From: Climacium dendroides
Lineage: Eukaryota; Streptophyta; Bryopsida; Hypnales; Climaciaceae
DNA length: 64,000 bases
NCBI GenBank assembly: GCA_950106755.1
Contig: OX467086.1
Span: 19,238,001-19,302,000, forward strand
Direction of reading: 5' to 3'
Below are positions 1 to 11,249 of this stretch, in pieces. The notes beneath the pieces were generated by a model. It worked only from the letters and a program-made list of their open reading frames with translations. It was not told the DNA's origin and searched no databases. The position numbers and the translations under genes were made by a program. Numbering within the stretch: the first letter of the stretch is position 1; each line of letters opens with the position of its first letter.

Positions 1-350
1 AACTTAGGACAGGCGAATTGTGGACCAATCTAAAGCAGACCAAAAAATTCTTGTGAGGAACATTTCATAGGACACATGTACATTTGAAGAAATTATGGGA
101 TCTTCAAGCATCAATTTTGGCTACCTTGAGAGTGAGTAGTATTAAAAAAAATAGGAAAGAAAGGATTTTGCAAGGCCTAAAGGATTATTGAGAGTATTGT
201 AACACGAAATTGACTAAATAGATGCTAATTCCAATGTGGAGGAAGTTGTAAATTGGCTATCAAATTCTATTGTTTGTTGCAATCTTGGCTTGAATCTATT
301 TTTTTCCAAGGATTTTCTTCAATGCATTGGGTTGTGAGGTAATGCAGTAA

Positions 351-652
351 CTAAGGTTAGGTAGTCTACTCTTAAAGTGACCATTTAAGAGTTCATTGCA
401 TTTAGGGGAATAAACTCCTTGAAACAATTTTCAGTAAATTATTGTAGGAAGAACAATGGGATTGACATTGAACCCAAGTTGTTTCATATTTTATAGATTG
501 TATGGAATTAGTTACAAATTTTTGAAGTTGAAATGTAGTGGTCACTTAAAGCATCCACATTCACTAAATGTACACTATTGGTACATTGAATAAAACAAAC
601 TAAATGTAGCTCTTTGTATTAGAGTGGTTGATTTTAGAGTACCCTATCTTAG
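351..652. mobile_element. MITE-like element, CTAAGG family, copy 1
   Basis: About 302 bp bounded by inverted termini: the left end reads CTAAGGTTAGGTAGTCTACT and the right end, on the opposite strand, CTAAGATAGGGTACTCTA. The interior matches the element at 30862-31159, sharing AAACAATTTTCAGT, GTAGGAAGAA and GGAATTAGTTACAAATTTTT. It also carries an internal hairpin, AAATGTAC, 7-nt loop, GTACATT, near 563-590. There is no coding capacity. The flanking triplets taa and tca differ by one base, so the target duplication is at best 3 bp and decayed. Superfamily not assigned. Confidence 0.7.
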
Positions 653-829
653 TCACCCAAATACTTTGTGTTTTGGACCAATAGGTGTATTCTTTATTTC
701 TAAAATTAATAGTGAAGTCATCCATCAAACCTTTCACGTTTTACAATTAATCTTGCAATTAATACTCAAAAATGATTTGATAGAAATGTATAGATCCTAG
801 AACTTGTTGCTCTCTATATAATATCTTAA

Positions 830-1375
830 GAAAATAGTAAATAGAAAGAAGTAGAGTATGATTTAAAATACTAAATTGTTAAGAATTTAGTTATGGAATT
901 GAAAAGTTTCAATCCCAATGGTTTTAACGTTGTAATAAACAATATCCATACAATAAACATCCAATGATTTTATTTTTCCTCAAAAATATTGAGAATCAAG
1001 TTAAATAAAGGACTTCAAAATTTATTTTAAAATAAAGATTCCATAACTATCCACAAACTAAAACTCTTCATAACTTTCATCTTGTCAATCAAAATAGAAT
1101 GAATCAAAATTTTCCATATATAGGAATTTAAAGTTCAAATTTTTATTTCTTAAGAAAAGCATTTTTTTGAGTTGCTTAGGAAGCAACACAAACTACATAT
1201 TATACAATAACTTTTTAACATTGTAGTCAAAAGTTATGAAAATTGTTGCACCTTAAATCTACTCCTCAGTTACATGTTGCATGAAAATTTAAAAAACAAA
1301 ACAAACACTCTTAGTGAGCTACCCAAAATTGCTATGTTGCCAACAAACACTATTTGGCAAACTTTTGTGCACCCA
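830..1375. repeat. Dispersed repeat family A, copy 1
   Basis: About 545 bp that aligns along its length with 7690-8255 in the same orientation; about 280 bp of it recurs inverted at 34010-34290. Shared blocks include CAATCCCAATGGTTTTAA, GTTAAATAAAGGACTT, AACTTTTTAAC plus GTAGTCAAAAGTTATG, and GAGCTACCCAAAATTGCTAT. No open frame is conserved between copies, so it looks like non-coding transposon-derived DNA. The short open frames inside it (for example 1274-1507) are not treated as genes. Confidence 0.65.
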
Positions 1376-2329
1376 ATTTTAATAAAAGACAAAAAAAAAT
1401 TTAATTTGATCCACATGGAAATGTGCAATGGTTGCAAGAGGAAAATCAAATTGTTGGGAGACAATTTTGGGAAGGAAAGCTCATGTAAAGCAAGGGATTC
1501 AATTTGAAGTTATGGACATTACATTAAACATTTGGACTTAAAATGTAATTTCTCCCTCTAACATACAAGTGAAGCATTATGAAACTTGAATTGACAAAAG
1601 CAATTCTAACTCTTTTAAAATTCTAACACAACATGAAAATCTAGTCTTAGTGCCAAAAATGACTTAACCAAGAGGTCAACAATAGAGATATAGGAATTTG
1701 GGGTTGGGATTGAGGGTAGTTTTGGAAGAAAGATTAGAAATTATGACACACATAATTGATTCACCAAACCAAAAAGTTAAATTATTATTTTCAATATCAT
1801 CATAATGTAAATTTTTAAATTCTACAAATGTCAACTTTTTTCAATTTTTGGATATAACAATCTCAAATGATGTATACCAATATTCCAAGGCACAAAAAGT
1901 TTTTGGAGCTCTAAGAAAAAATTGAAAAAATATAAAGTAATTCCAAATTAATTAAGGTTTAGACATGTCATTATTTTCAATCACAACTACACTTTTCTCT
2001 AAAATTTTATAGTAATATTAATGTGTTATTTGTTGCATACTACTCCATATAACTTTTGTTTATTTCAACTATTAGACTTTGCCTTTGATGATTACAGCCA
2101 CTTCACACTATGACCAAAGGTCGAGAGTTTGTGGTTTCTACCAATCAAATTTCAAAAAACCAAAAGTTTGACCTCTCAACCCTTTACACTAAAAGGCACA
2201 AGTCCAAAAAACAATGCCCTCCAACTACCTACATGACAATAAATTGCAACCAACTCTCAAAGGAAGTTTGGGTCAGTTAGAAATGAAAGTCCAAACTATG
2301 ACGGAGAAGCCGTCAACTTATGACAAGAT

Positions 2330-2500
2330 TTCAACTGTTAGATTGCAAAGAGTTCGGACTTTGACTTGGCCTTTGGAGGCTTCATACTATGGCTATCCAA
2401 GTTGAGAGGATATGGGAGTTTATTGCCAAGAGTTGAGACTTTGAACTTGACCTTTGGAGGCTTTACACTATGGCTAGCAAAAGGCTCCAATTCCTATTAT
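2330..2500. repeat. Short degenerate tandem repeat
   Basis: Two adjacent units share the core CCTTTGGAGGCTTyAyACTA and the motif GAGTTsrGACTTTGA. The unit is about 95 bp. A weaker related stretch lies near 2075-2130. No gene is seen. Confidence 0.5.
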
Positions 2501-2799
2501 TTATTGCCTATTTATTGCTCATTTCTTTGTACTCTCAACAAAGTTTGGTCACTCAATCCCACAACCTCTTAACTTGGATGGCCATAGTGTGAAATGGCCC
2601 TTATGGTATGGTTGCTTGAATGAAAAAAAATTCAAAACCATACTAGATTTGTTCATCACTCACTCTTGAAGAATAAAAAATAAAATTCCCATTAGGAAGA
2701 AAACATAACAAAACTAATATGTGAGACAACCCTTTTTTTTATCACCCCCCTCATTTTTGCAATATAGGCCACTATCTTTCCCTATAAAAAGAAATAAGA

Positions 2800-3120
2800 A
2801 GCCACAAATTATGGCATAATTCTCAATACAATTGTAGCATATTATGGTTGGCTACAAGATTCTCAATATTGCAACCAACCCCAGGTAGATTTTGCAACCA
2901 CCCCTTGGTTGGAAATAGGAAAACCTATATGACTAGTATGGGTTGAAAAGAATCAGTAGCTAAAAAATTCATAGTAATTATGTTTTGAGAAATAAAAATC
3001 TGAAAAATTACAAAAACCTTCCAAATTTTCTTTCTTGCACTTGGAAATATAATGTATCTGCTCAAGTGGTCAAAAATGGGTTGCCTCCCTTAATAAGTTA
3101 ACCAAAATTTTAGTACTAGG
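2800..3120. repeat. Dispersed repeat family D, copy 1
   Basis: Aligns with 25250-25510 in the same orientation. Shared blocks are a wGGCTAyAAGryTmTCAATAT stretch, CAACCAACCC, TTTTGCAA, and an AATTACATTTTG/AATTATGTTTTG block. The copies are strongly diverged and non-coding. Confidence 0.5.
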
Positions 3121-3149
3121 ACCCATGTTCATATTCCAGTGGGCACTTT

Positions 3150-3600
3150 ACCCCTTACCCCTTAAACGTCGAGGTGGACGTTGGGCGTCCGATGGGTTAC
3201 AAGAGAATCTCTCCACATGCAGGACAAAAGTGCAACTATTCATCTTTGAAATTTTGTTTGGGAAAGGGGAGATCTTCTAAAACACTTTGACTTCCAATGA
3301 GTGCGTTGTTGCAATTTCTTAAGCCAACCCTTCAAGACAGGTGTGAAAACTCATGATTTCCAAGGTCACCCTGTCATCCTTTAATCCTTGAAGGAGGGGG
3401 CAGTGATTGTGAAAATCATCCCTTTTTGGCATTGTGTGAATAGTTGATTTTAAAAACACCCCAAGCACTCATTTGGAAGTCAAACTACAATTAAAAAGAC
3501 CTCCCCTTTTCATGCAAAATTTTGAGGATGAATAGCTGCACCTCTGTCCTACACACGCAGTGATGTCATTGGCAAAGATTCTTTCTTTGTCATTCATGGA
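3150..3600. mobile_element. Foldback element with about 100-bp inverted arms
   Basis: The left arm (about 3205-3305, with AATCTCTCCACATGCAGGAC, TGCAACTATTCATC and CCAATGAGTGC) is repeated inverted at about 3465-3595 (GCACTCATTTGG, CCTCCCCTTTTCATGCAAAA, GATGAATAGCTGCA, TCCTACACACGCAG). A separate copy of the arm lies at 4025-4140, and related arms occur at 26130-26210 and 57790-57900. No protein is encoded. It is best read as a non-autonomous foldback transposon or its remains. Confidence 0.6.
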
Positions 3601-4800
3601 CGAGAAAATGGCCGCCGCATCGTTTATGGGTTAATTTGTTGTTGGCGCCCTTTCTTGCCACGTGGGCTGTTGAAAATGAGCACGAGCATTGAAAACTTGG
3701 ACTGCAGTCGGTTGAGTGAAGCTGGCATTCAGATATTCCGCCGAAGAAAACCATCCTTTTGGGGCTTTGGGGGCAGTACTGTAGTGAGTAGTGACTAGTG
3801 AGTGATCTGGGCCCAGAAGGATTCACCAGTAACTTACCAATTTCAGTTAGCTTAACCTTGGAGGCAGCCAGCTTCCATGACCCAGATAGTCCCCAAAATG
3901 TTCCAATTATTGGATCAATAGGTGCATTCTTTGTTTCTACAATGAAGAAGTCGTCCATGGAACCTTCCCCTTTGCAACGTCTTTACAGGGTTAACCCTTA
4001 AACAACTCCGCCAAGGATGTTTTTCGGCTCATGAATGACAAAGAATCTCTCCATGTAGGACAGAAGTGCAACTATTCATCCTCCAAATTTTGTGGGGAAA
4101 AGGGAACGTCTTCTACGATAGCTTGTCTCCCAATGAGTGCTTTTACTTCTTTTTTTAAACCAACAATTCATGGGGTACCAAACAGATGGTTTCCGTGGTG
4201 ACGAGTTTGTTGTTTAAGGGTTAACTGGCAAGAAGGGTGCATTCTTTATTTCTTCATTGAAATCATCTGTGATTTGCAATGTCTTTATAGGGTTAACCCT
4301 TAAAGGATGCACCTCCCAACCAAGGTAGTCACAAAATGTTTGGATTATTGGACCAATAAGTGCATTATTTGTTTCTATAGGGAAGAAGTCATCCATCGGC
4401 CACTTTTGGGTCTCATTATTTTTCAAGGATTGATCCTTGAAGAGCATATACTTGTTTCTACATTGAAGTCATCTATCAAATCTTTATTCATACATTGAAG
4501 TCATTCATTGAACCTTAGAAATTTGCATCATTCTTATAGGATTAACTCTGAAAGGGCACAACCTCCATGAACAAAGTAGTCACTAAAATGCTCCCATTAT
4601 TGGGTCAATAGGTGCATCTTTGTTTCTATAATTAACAATAAAGCCATCCATTTGACCTTTTACATCCGCAACGTCCTTAACCTTAAAAGGATGAGACCTA
4701 TCACCAAAGTATTTTGTCAAAAATGATTTCATTTTTGAACCAATAGGTGAATTCTTCATTTTTATTATGATCTTCAAAATCATCTTTTGATCATTTTAAA
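3600..4800. repeat. Degenerate array of ~120-250 bp units
   Basis: Units sharing the core ACCAATAGGTGCATTCTTTG plus TTTCTA, then GAAGTCATCCAT, recur at about 3880-4000, 4300-4420, 4565-4690 and 4690-4800. Single diverged units lie at 640-760, 5995-6040 and 34790-34930. Several units are followed by a palindromic GGGTTAACCCTTAAA-type motif. The first 200 bp (3590-3790) is noticeably more GC-rich than its surroundings. No gene is supported. Confidence 0.55.
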
Positions 4801-7320
4801 AATGGTGCATGGTTACATGTTTAACCCCTAAAGGACCATCGTGTTTAGAGGCCCCACACTATTTTCAAATACTTATTCCCAAAGCAAGGTCAAAATCTTC
4901 ATCAATATTTATTTTTTAACATAACCAACCATATGATCTTTTGATTAGCTTATCCAAGTGCATTGTCCCAAAATTTTAAAGTAAATATCCCCATTGATTG
5001 CAAGTCAATGTGCCTAAACTTCAAAATGTAGGCTTTTTTAGTTCTTCCAAAAGGTGAAGTTTTGTCTTTCATCATTTTAAAGGAAAATCAAGATGTCCTA
5101 TAACTTGTGCATTTTATTCAATAAGTTGGAAAATGGGTTGAAAATATATATTAAAAAATTTAACCAAAAAAATTTCACATTCATTTTTTTGTTACCAAAT
5201 GAAAGATATAACTAATGTACTAATAACTTTGGGAAGAATGTAAGAACTACTAATTCCAATGGTGAGAATGTTTTGGTGAACAATTAATGTCCCATGTTTT
5301 TATTTATATTTGAAAATTTTCAAAATTGAAAACAAAAGATGACTTTATATATTTTTTCTACCTTCATTGCCCACAAAATAAAAATCTTCATAACTTTACT
5401 TCATTATTTGGAATTCAATGGTTCAATTTTTTTGAGTGGGTATCAGTCTATAAAACTCTAAAAAAATTGATCTTTTTTTAGAATATATTTTTTGTTGTCC
5501 AATTTGACACTGAAATTAAAAAAATCCTTTTAACTTTTTCAATATTTATTGGAATGACATAAAACAAAGCTTCACACATAAATTATGATGAAAAGCATCC
5601 ATCCTTAAAAATGCATGGAAAAATTTCAAATTATGAAGTCATAGAGATTGCTCAAGTTCTCAAAAAGCCCAAAGTGGGCTCCTTGGTCCTTTAGAGGTTA
5701 AGGACAAATTTCAAACAATAAATGAATGCAAACACATCCCAAATATACAAAAATACGTTTTTCCATCCATCATTTTTTTGAAGATTCTTATGTTAATTCT
5801 CTAACATTTGTATTATATAAATCTTGAATACTTTGCTTTGTTAATATTCAAAGGTAATTGGTAGGTTTGGCCTCAAATAGTGACTTTTTCAATTCCAAAA
5901 ATGAGTGATCCTTTATAAATGACTTGAATAAGAAAGTAAAAAAACCCCTTCAAATCACTACAAAAACACTTTAAGATGTATTCAAATCATTGTAGAAACA
6001 ATAGGTGCATTCTTTGTTTCTACATTGATTTGCAAAGATGTATTCAAAAATATATTCAAATCATTGTAAAATCACTTAACATTTTCAATTTAACCCCTAA
6101 AGTTCTAAAGTCCCTACAAGGGACTCTTGGAATTTCAGGTAGACTCATGTGATTTCAATTTTTGACATGATTTTTTGAAACTTTTTTTGAGGATGGAAAA
6201 TCAGATTAGCTTTATGGGAATATAATTTTTATTTCAATTAGTGCTTAGAAACAAAATTTATACCACCATAAGTCTAAAAAGCAAAGTTTAGGGATAGTCC
6301 AAAAAAACTACAAAAAGTTGAATTTTTTTAAATTTAAATTTTTTTCTCAAAGATTTTTTTTTGTCTATATTTGAAGCTTTGATTCATTCTATTTGGACTA
6401 GTGATGAGAAAGTTATGGACAATCTAATTTTTTGCCCAATCTAAACATCTTCTTGAAAAAATAACTCGTAGAATCCATTTTTGAATGCAATTTTTATAAT
6501 TTTTCAAAAAAATTGTTAGATAGGGTTACATTTGCTTTTTAGAATGATCTCACCATTGGAATTATTGTGTTTCAATTCCATCTTAGAGCTATTAACAGTT
6601 TAGTTATCCCTTCAATCTTGAACCTACTTTTACTGAGACTTCTACTTAACAATTTTTTAATGAGTGAAAATTAAGTGTTTTTTTGTAGATTCTCAACTCT
6701 ATTCTTCAATATAAAAAATTAGAAAATCAAAATCAATAGTACACAAATTTTAAGTTAAGAAGATTCACATCCAAAAATCTAGCCAATCAAGGTGTTGAAA
6801 AATTTGTTTTCTTCACTTGAAATGCAAATATCTTGTAATCTACATAGTCAAAGTTTTTGAAAGTTTTTCCATGCATTCTTATACTAGTGTAGTCCAAGAT
6901 CCTACAATTAGATATGCAAAAAAATAAAAATAAAAATAAAAATTAAAAAATTAAAAGTTTTTTTCTCTTTGCAATAGAAATGGTAGTTTTGAGCAAGTTT
7001 TGATGGAAAAAAAAATCTTGTGAAAATCACAAATATTCAATCTACGATCAATTTTAGAAGGAATTTTTAATTTTTTGGCTTCAAATTTTATGGAATCATA
7101 TTGGTTTGTCTATTAGTTGATTCAACCATGTGGATATGATCTATGAATCATATTTTACAACTATTTTTTGAATCATTTTCAAAATGCTCTTTTAATTTGC
7201 ATTTTTTAATACATCTTTTCAATTTTGGGAAATCTAAACTACTACCTTTGGTCCCAACTAAGGGTTAAGCTCAGAAAGGTGTAGACTGTATAGGATCAAC
7301 AAATCCCTCAAAAAGCTTAA
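4800..7320. other. AT-rich intergenic DNA, no gene seen
   Basis: Long A and T runs and no coding-like open frame. The stretch 6350-6680 is repeated inverted at 56740-57050, sharing TTGATTCATT, TCTATTTGGA-like and TTCAATTCCATCTTAGAGCT blocks. An A-rich microsatellite (AAAAT repeats) lies at 6925-6960. Confidence 0.6.
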
Positions 7321-7530
7321 CTCCTAAAGGATTTTGACTATGTTTTCAACCAAAAATGCTCCAAAATTGCCATCTCTAGTACAAGTACCAAATTTTTGAA
7401 AAAAAAATCATTTTTGATATATCTAACCATAGGATCTTATATTACTTTGGTTTGAAAATATGTATAAAAATTTTCAGAAATTTTCACCATAAAGATTGCA
7501 AGATATAAGCATTTGAAGTAACAAAAATCC
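7320..7530. repeat. Dispersed repeat family F, copy 1
   Basis: Aligns in the same orientation with 54050-54240 and 56510-56710. Shared blocks are a CAAAATTGCCATyTCT-like stretch, TATCTAACCATAGGATCTT, and GATTGCAAGATATAAGCATT. It lies directly upstream of the family A copy at 7690, which suggests A and F are parts of one larger element. Confidence 0.5.
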
Positions 7531-7689
7531 TTTTTTTGTTCTTGCAAAAAATCGGGCAGCTACACTTCTTAAGGTCAGATTATTATGAAAAAATGTCCAA
7601 AATGGTGGTTACTCTTTGGATTCATTCTTCAAGGCAAGTTGGCTACATGATTGAAAATTTTCAAATCATTTGGAATTGTTCAACATATA

Positions 7690-8255
7690 GGAAAAAAATA
7701 GAAAGTAGAAAGAATTAGAAAATGATTCAAAATACAAAATTATTAACAATTTATTTATGAAATTGAAAAATTCCAATCCCAATGGTTTTAATGTTTTAAT
7801 AAAAAAATCTACACACAACTATTTTATTTTTTCCAAAAATATTGAAAATTGAGTTAAATAAAGGACTTTGAAGTTTATTTTAGAGTAAGAGATTCCATAA
7901 CTACCTTCAAACTACCCACAACTAAAACTCCTCATAACTTTCATCTCATTAATCAAAATGGAATGATTCAAAGATATCCATGTATAAATAAATCTAGAAA
8001 ACCAATTTCAAATTTTTATTTTAAAAAAAATGATTTTTAAAGAAGGTTTTTTTCTGCCCGGACTATCTGCCAAACAAAGAAAATTACATATCATACAATA
8101 ACTTTTTAACCATGTAGTCAAAAGTTATGAAAATTGTTGGACCTTAAAGCTATTCCTTGGGCACATGTTGTATGAAAAATTCAATGAAAAAAAAGAAAAT
8201 TCCATTTGTGATGAGCTACCCAAAATTGCTATGTTGCCAAAAAATGTTGTTTGGT
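7690..8255. repeat. Dispersed repeat family A, copy 2
   Basis: Same orientation as 830-1375 and aligned over its full length with small insertions and deletions. It ends next to the motif TCCTTTAGGGGTTAA, which recurs at other repeat boundaries in the window. Confidence 0.65.
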
Positions 8256-10260
8256 CCTTTAGGGGTTAAAGGTGTAGACTATAGAAGACCAACAAATCCC
8301 TCAAAAATTTAGAGATGCCAATTTAAGCACAATTGAAAGGATCGTGGTAGATTTTGTGCAAACTATGAATATTTGTGTATGGTGATGACGCACATTGTCT
8401 AATTTTTTTTAAAATAAAAGAGGGTTTTCTATGAAAAAATAAAAGAGTTTTTTGGTATGAAAAACATCACTTATAGGACCTTAAATGAATACTCTTAATG
8501 TGCACCATTCATAATACATGGTTGGAGTTAACCTTTAAGTGCTCCAATGTCCAATTTTTGGATAATGAACAAATTCATATTTTTTTTTCTTGTTGTTTGT
8601 CTGAAAGTCATTCTAATTTGTAGAAATACTTTATCAAGTTTTTGTCCTATATATTGTTTTGATTTGGTGTTACCAAAATACATTGTTTTTCTAAAATTAC
8701 AAATGTGGAAGTATGTCAAGTCGTTGACCAAAAGCCAAAATTGCATTGATTCTAGTTCAAAATTGGATTTGTAAAAATGAGGTCATAGTTGTAAATAACA
8801 CAAAAAATTCAAAAAATCACCATGCCAAGAGAACCCCTTTGAAATCCATTCTAACAAGTTTTACTCCAAAAATGATAATATTTTTCTTGTAATCAAATTT
8901 TGATGGAATTTAAAAATTTTCCTTTCAAAATTCATAAAAAACTATTGGTGATAGTGTTGGTGAATCTAATCATAGGTATGGAATCCAAAATTCAAAATCT
9001 ACAACTTTCACTTGCATACCAATTCCAAAATATTCTTTCAAACAATACTTTATAATGATTATTTCCAAATTGTCAATCTTAGAGAAGATTCTCAATGTTT
9101 TGAGATTAATCTCTCTCTTTTGGAGAATCTACAATACTACTATTCAATACAAACCAATACAATTGGTACTTTGAAAACATTATGTTATAAACCAATACAA
9201 TTTCTTAATCTATTCATTGTATCTATATTCAAAAGTTTATTTATTTGTACTTTTGGAGAGGATGAATGTCACTTCAAAAAGAATGAATGTCAAATTGAAG
9301 GGAAGGAATGATATACTTCAAGAGTATACAATACTTTATATGTAACAAAGGTTGCTATTTGCACACACGATCATCACACATGTATATGCAAACCCCTTTT
9401 TGCTATTATAAAAAAAACTTAATGTAGTTGTAGAACAAATTTGGTGGAAAAAAATTCCAAAAGAATTTCTAATTTTTTTTGGAAAATATTTTTTCATGGA
9501 GAAAAAAAAATATTACAAAAAATTCCATTTCAAGCATGTTCCAAACTTTATTTTTTGAATTTTTTTGGCAAAGATGTGTTGACTTTACCTTTTAATTATA
9601 GTACTTTGTTTTCTAAACATTTTTCATCAATCCTACAAAATAGGTGGTACAAAATTGTTACCATGACAATATTCTTGACTTGCATGTAATGTGTACAAAA
9701 ATTGGCATTGAGTTTGGAGTTTTCCTCCATTGTCATGCCTTGATGAAATCCCTATATATGAAAAATTGTCCCATTTCCTTGAGTTTTAAGAGTACAATCT
9801 ACTCTTGATAATACCTCTTACTATCACAAGAATTCATGAGTCAATCTATAGATCTAGTGAGAATTATTTAGTAGAACTCCCACACTTTTAAGTTTACAAA
9901 AAATCAAACCATTTTGAATTTCCTTTCCCATTCAAATACAACTTTGTATCTAAAGTACACTTTTTTGCACTAGGGGACCAATTATATTCAAGCCCTTTAG
10001 GAATTAATTTTTATAGTTCAACGAAGTTAAAACTCAAGATGCATGACACATTTACATTTCACCATAGCCAATACTAAATTGTTAATCCAAGGTTTGGGCA
10101 AACCAACCCATAATCTTGTCTTGGAAAACTTGCTCAATTATTTGAAATTGGTTAAAATTTTCTATCTCTAAGCACCCTTGAAGCTAATTAAGGAACTTCG
10201 ATTCGAAATATATATTCAAAATTTCCATCCTTAATAAATAACAAATTCCGACATTATTAC
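8256..10260. other. AT-rich intergenic DNA, no gene seen
   Basis: Open frames up to 99 codons (9012-9311) have low-complexity AT-driven composition and no recognisable family, and are not called genes. No clear repeat was found here. Confidence 0.5.
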
Positions 10261-10261
10261 C

Positions 10262-10545
10262 ACCTCCTTGTGCTCATTGGTTGGTTCTTCATGCCAACAT
10301 TTCTTCTACATTGAATAGGGATTTTAAGGGGACCTATACTAATTAATTGACATTACACACTATATAAATATCTTCCTTTGTTGTACATCAGTAGTTATTG
10401 AAGTGCCTGAGGGTTGTACATCATGTTTCAAACATCCACAATAAGTCCCTTTAATTTTTTGGTCCCCTTAATACCCCTATTCAGTGTAGAAAACAACAAT
10501 CCCTTTGTTGTAACATTGTATGACCAAGCCAAAGGCTCCTCCCTA
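10262..10545. mobile_element. Foldback element upstream of the phospholipase gene
   Basis: Inverted arms of roughly 70-80 nt: the left arm near 10275-10345 contains CTACATTGAATAGGG and TTAAGGGGACC, and the right arm near 10445-10540 contains GGTCCCCTTAA and CCCTATTCAGTGTAG. About 100 bp separates the arms. Non-coding. It lies about 700 bp upstream of the putative TATA box of the phospholipase C gene. Confidence 0.55.
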
Positions 10546-10879
10546 TATTGGGAAGGTATTATGCCTCCTTGAATGCATGTGAAGGACTTTCCAGTTAATG
10601 CAAGGATTGGGGTTGGCTGAGGAGCACTCAATAAGACAATTTTATTCGCCCTTTCCGAGGGTGCAAAAGGGACCCTTGCTTCATTGGTAAAGATATATTT
10701 CTAGTATTTCACAAATTTCTAGTATATATTTGTAGAAAAATATTTGGAGGTATTTCACAATATAGGAAAGTAGTTTTTTAAAAATCTTTTTGGGTGCTTT
10801 TTGTGCTTTTTGTGGGACGTGGTGAAATTTTGCCAGAAGGAAAAATGCTGCCCGTCCTGCTGACCTGGTAGAAGATAAC

Positions 10880-11230
10880 ATTGAACCAAATGGATGGTGC
10901 TCCCCAGACGCGCCACGTCACCCCCTCCCCTCCCCACCCGCCACCGAAAAAAGCCAGCCCCAGGAAACCCGATAAAGAAAAAGACGACCTCCCGTTTTCC
11001 TCTGGAAAGAAATCGCGACCAAGCACATTCCTGGAAAGAAACAGGAAGCCCAAGCATTCCGAGGCAGAGTCACAACAGTCAGGCGGGGCGGCCGGGCTGC
11101 GCTCGCAGGAATTAAGTTACTCTTTTGTTGACCTTCCCACCACGATTGCATTGCTTTGGCTGCTTCGTTTCCTTCCCATGGATGCTTCCTTCCCCAATTG
11201 CTGCCGATTCAATGAACTCATATATAGCCC
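10880..11230 (+). promoter_or_regulatory. GC-rich promoter region with TATA box for the NPC gene
   Basis: GC content rises sharply from about 10890, in contrast with the AT-rich DNA upstream. CCACGTCA (10913-10920; TGACGTGG on the other strand) is an ACGT-core element of the type bound by plant bZIP factors. TATATAG at 11221-11227 is a good TATA box and predicts a start near 11250, just before a pyrimidine-rich TTCTCCTTTT stretch. The transcription start itself is inferred. Confidence 0.5.
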
Positions 11231-11249
11231 CGAGGAACAGAGTTCTCCT

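Noticed and set aside
9012..9311. 99-codon open frame
   Set aside because: AT-driven composition, no known family, and no splice or promoter context.
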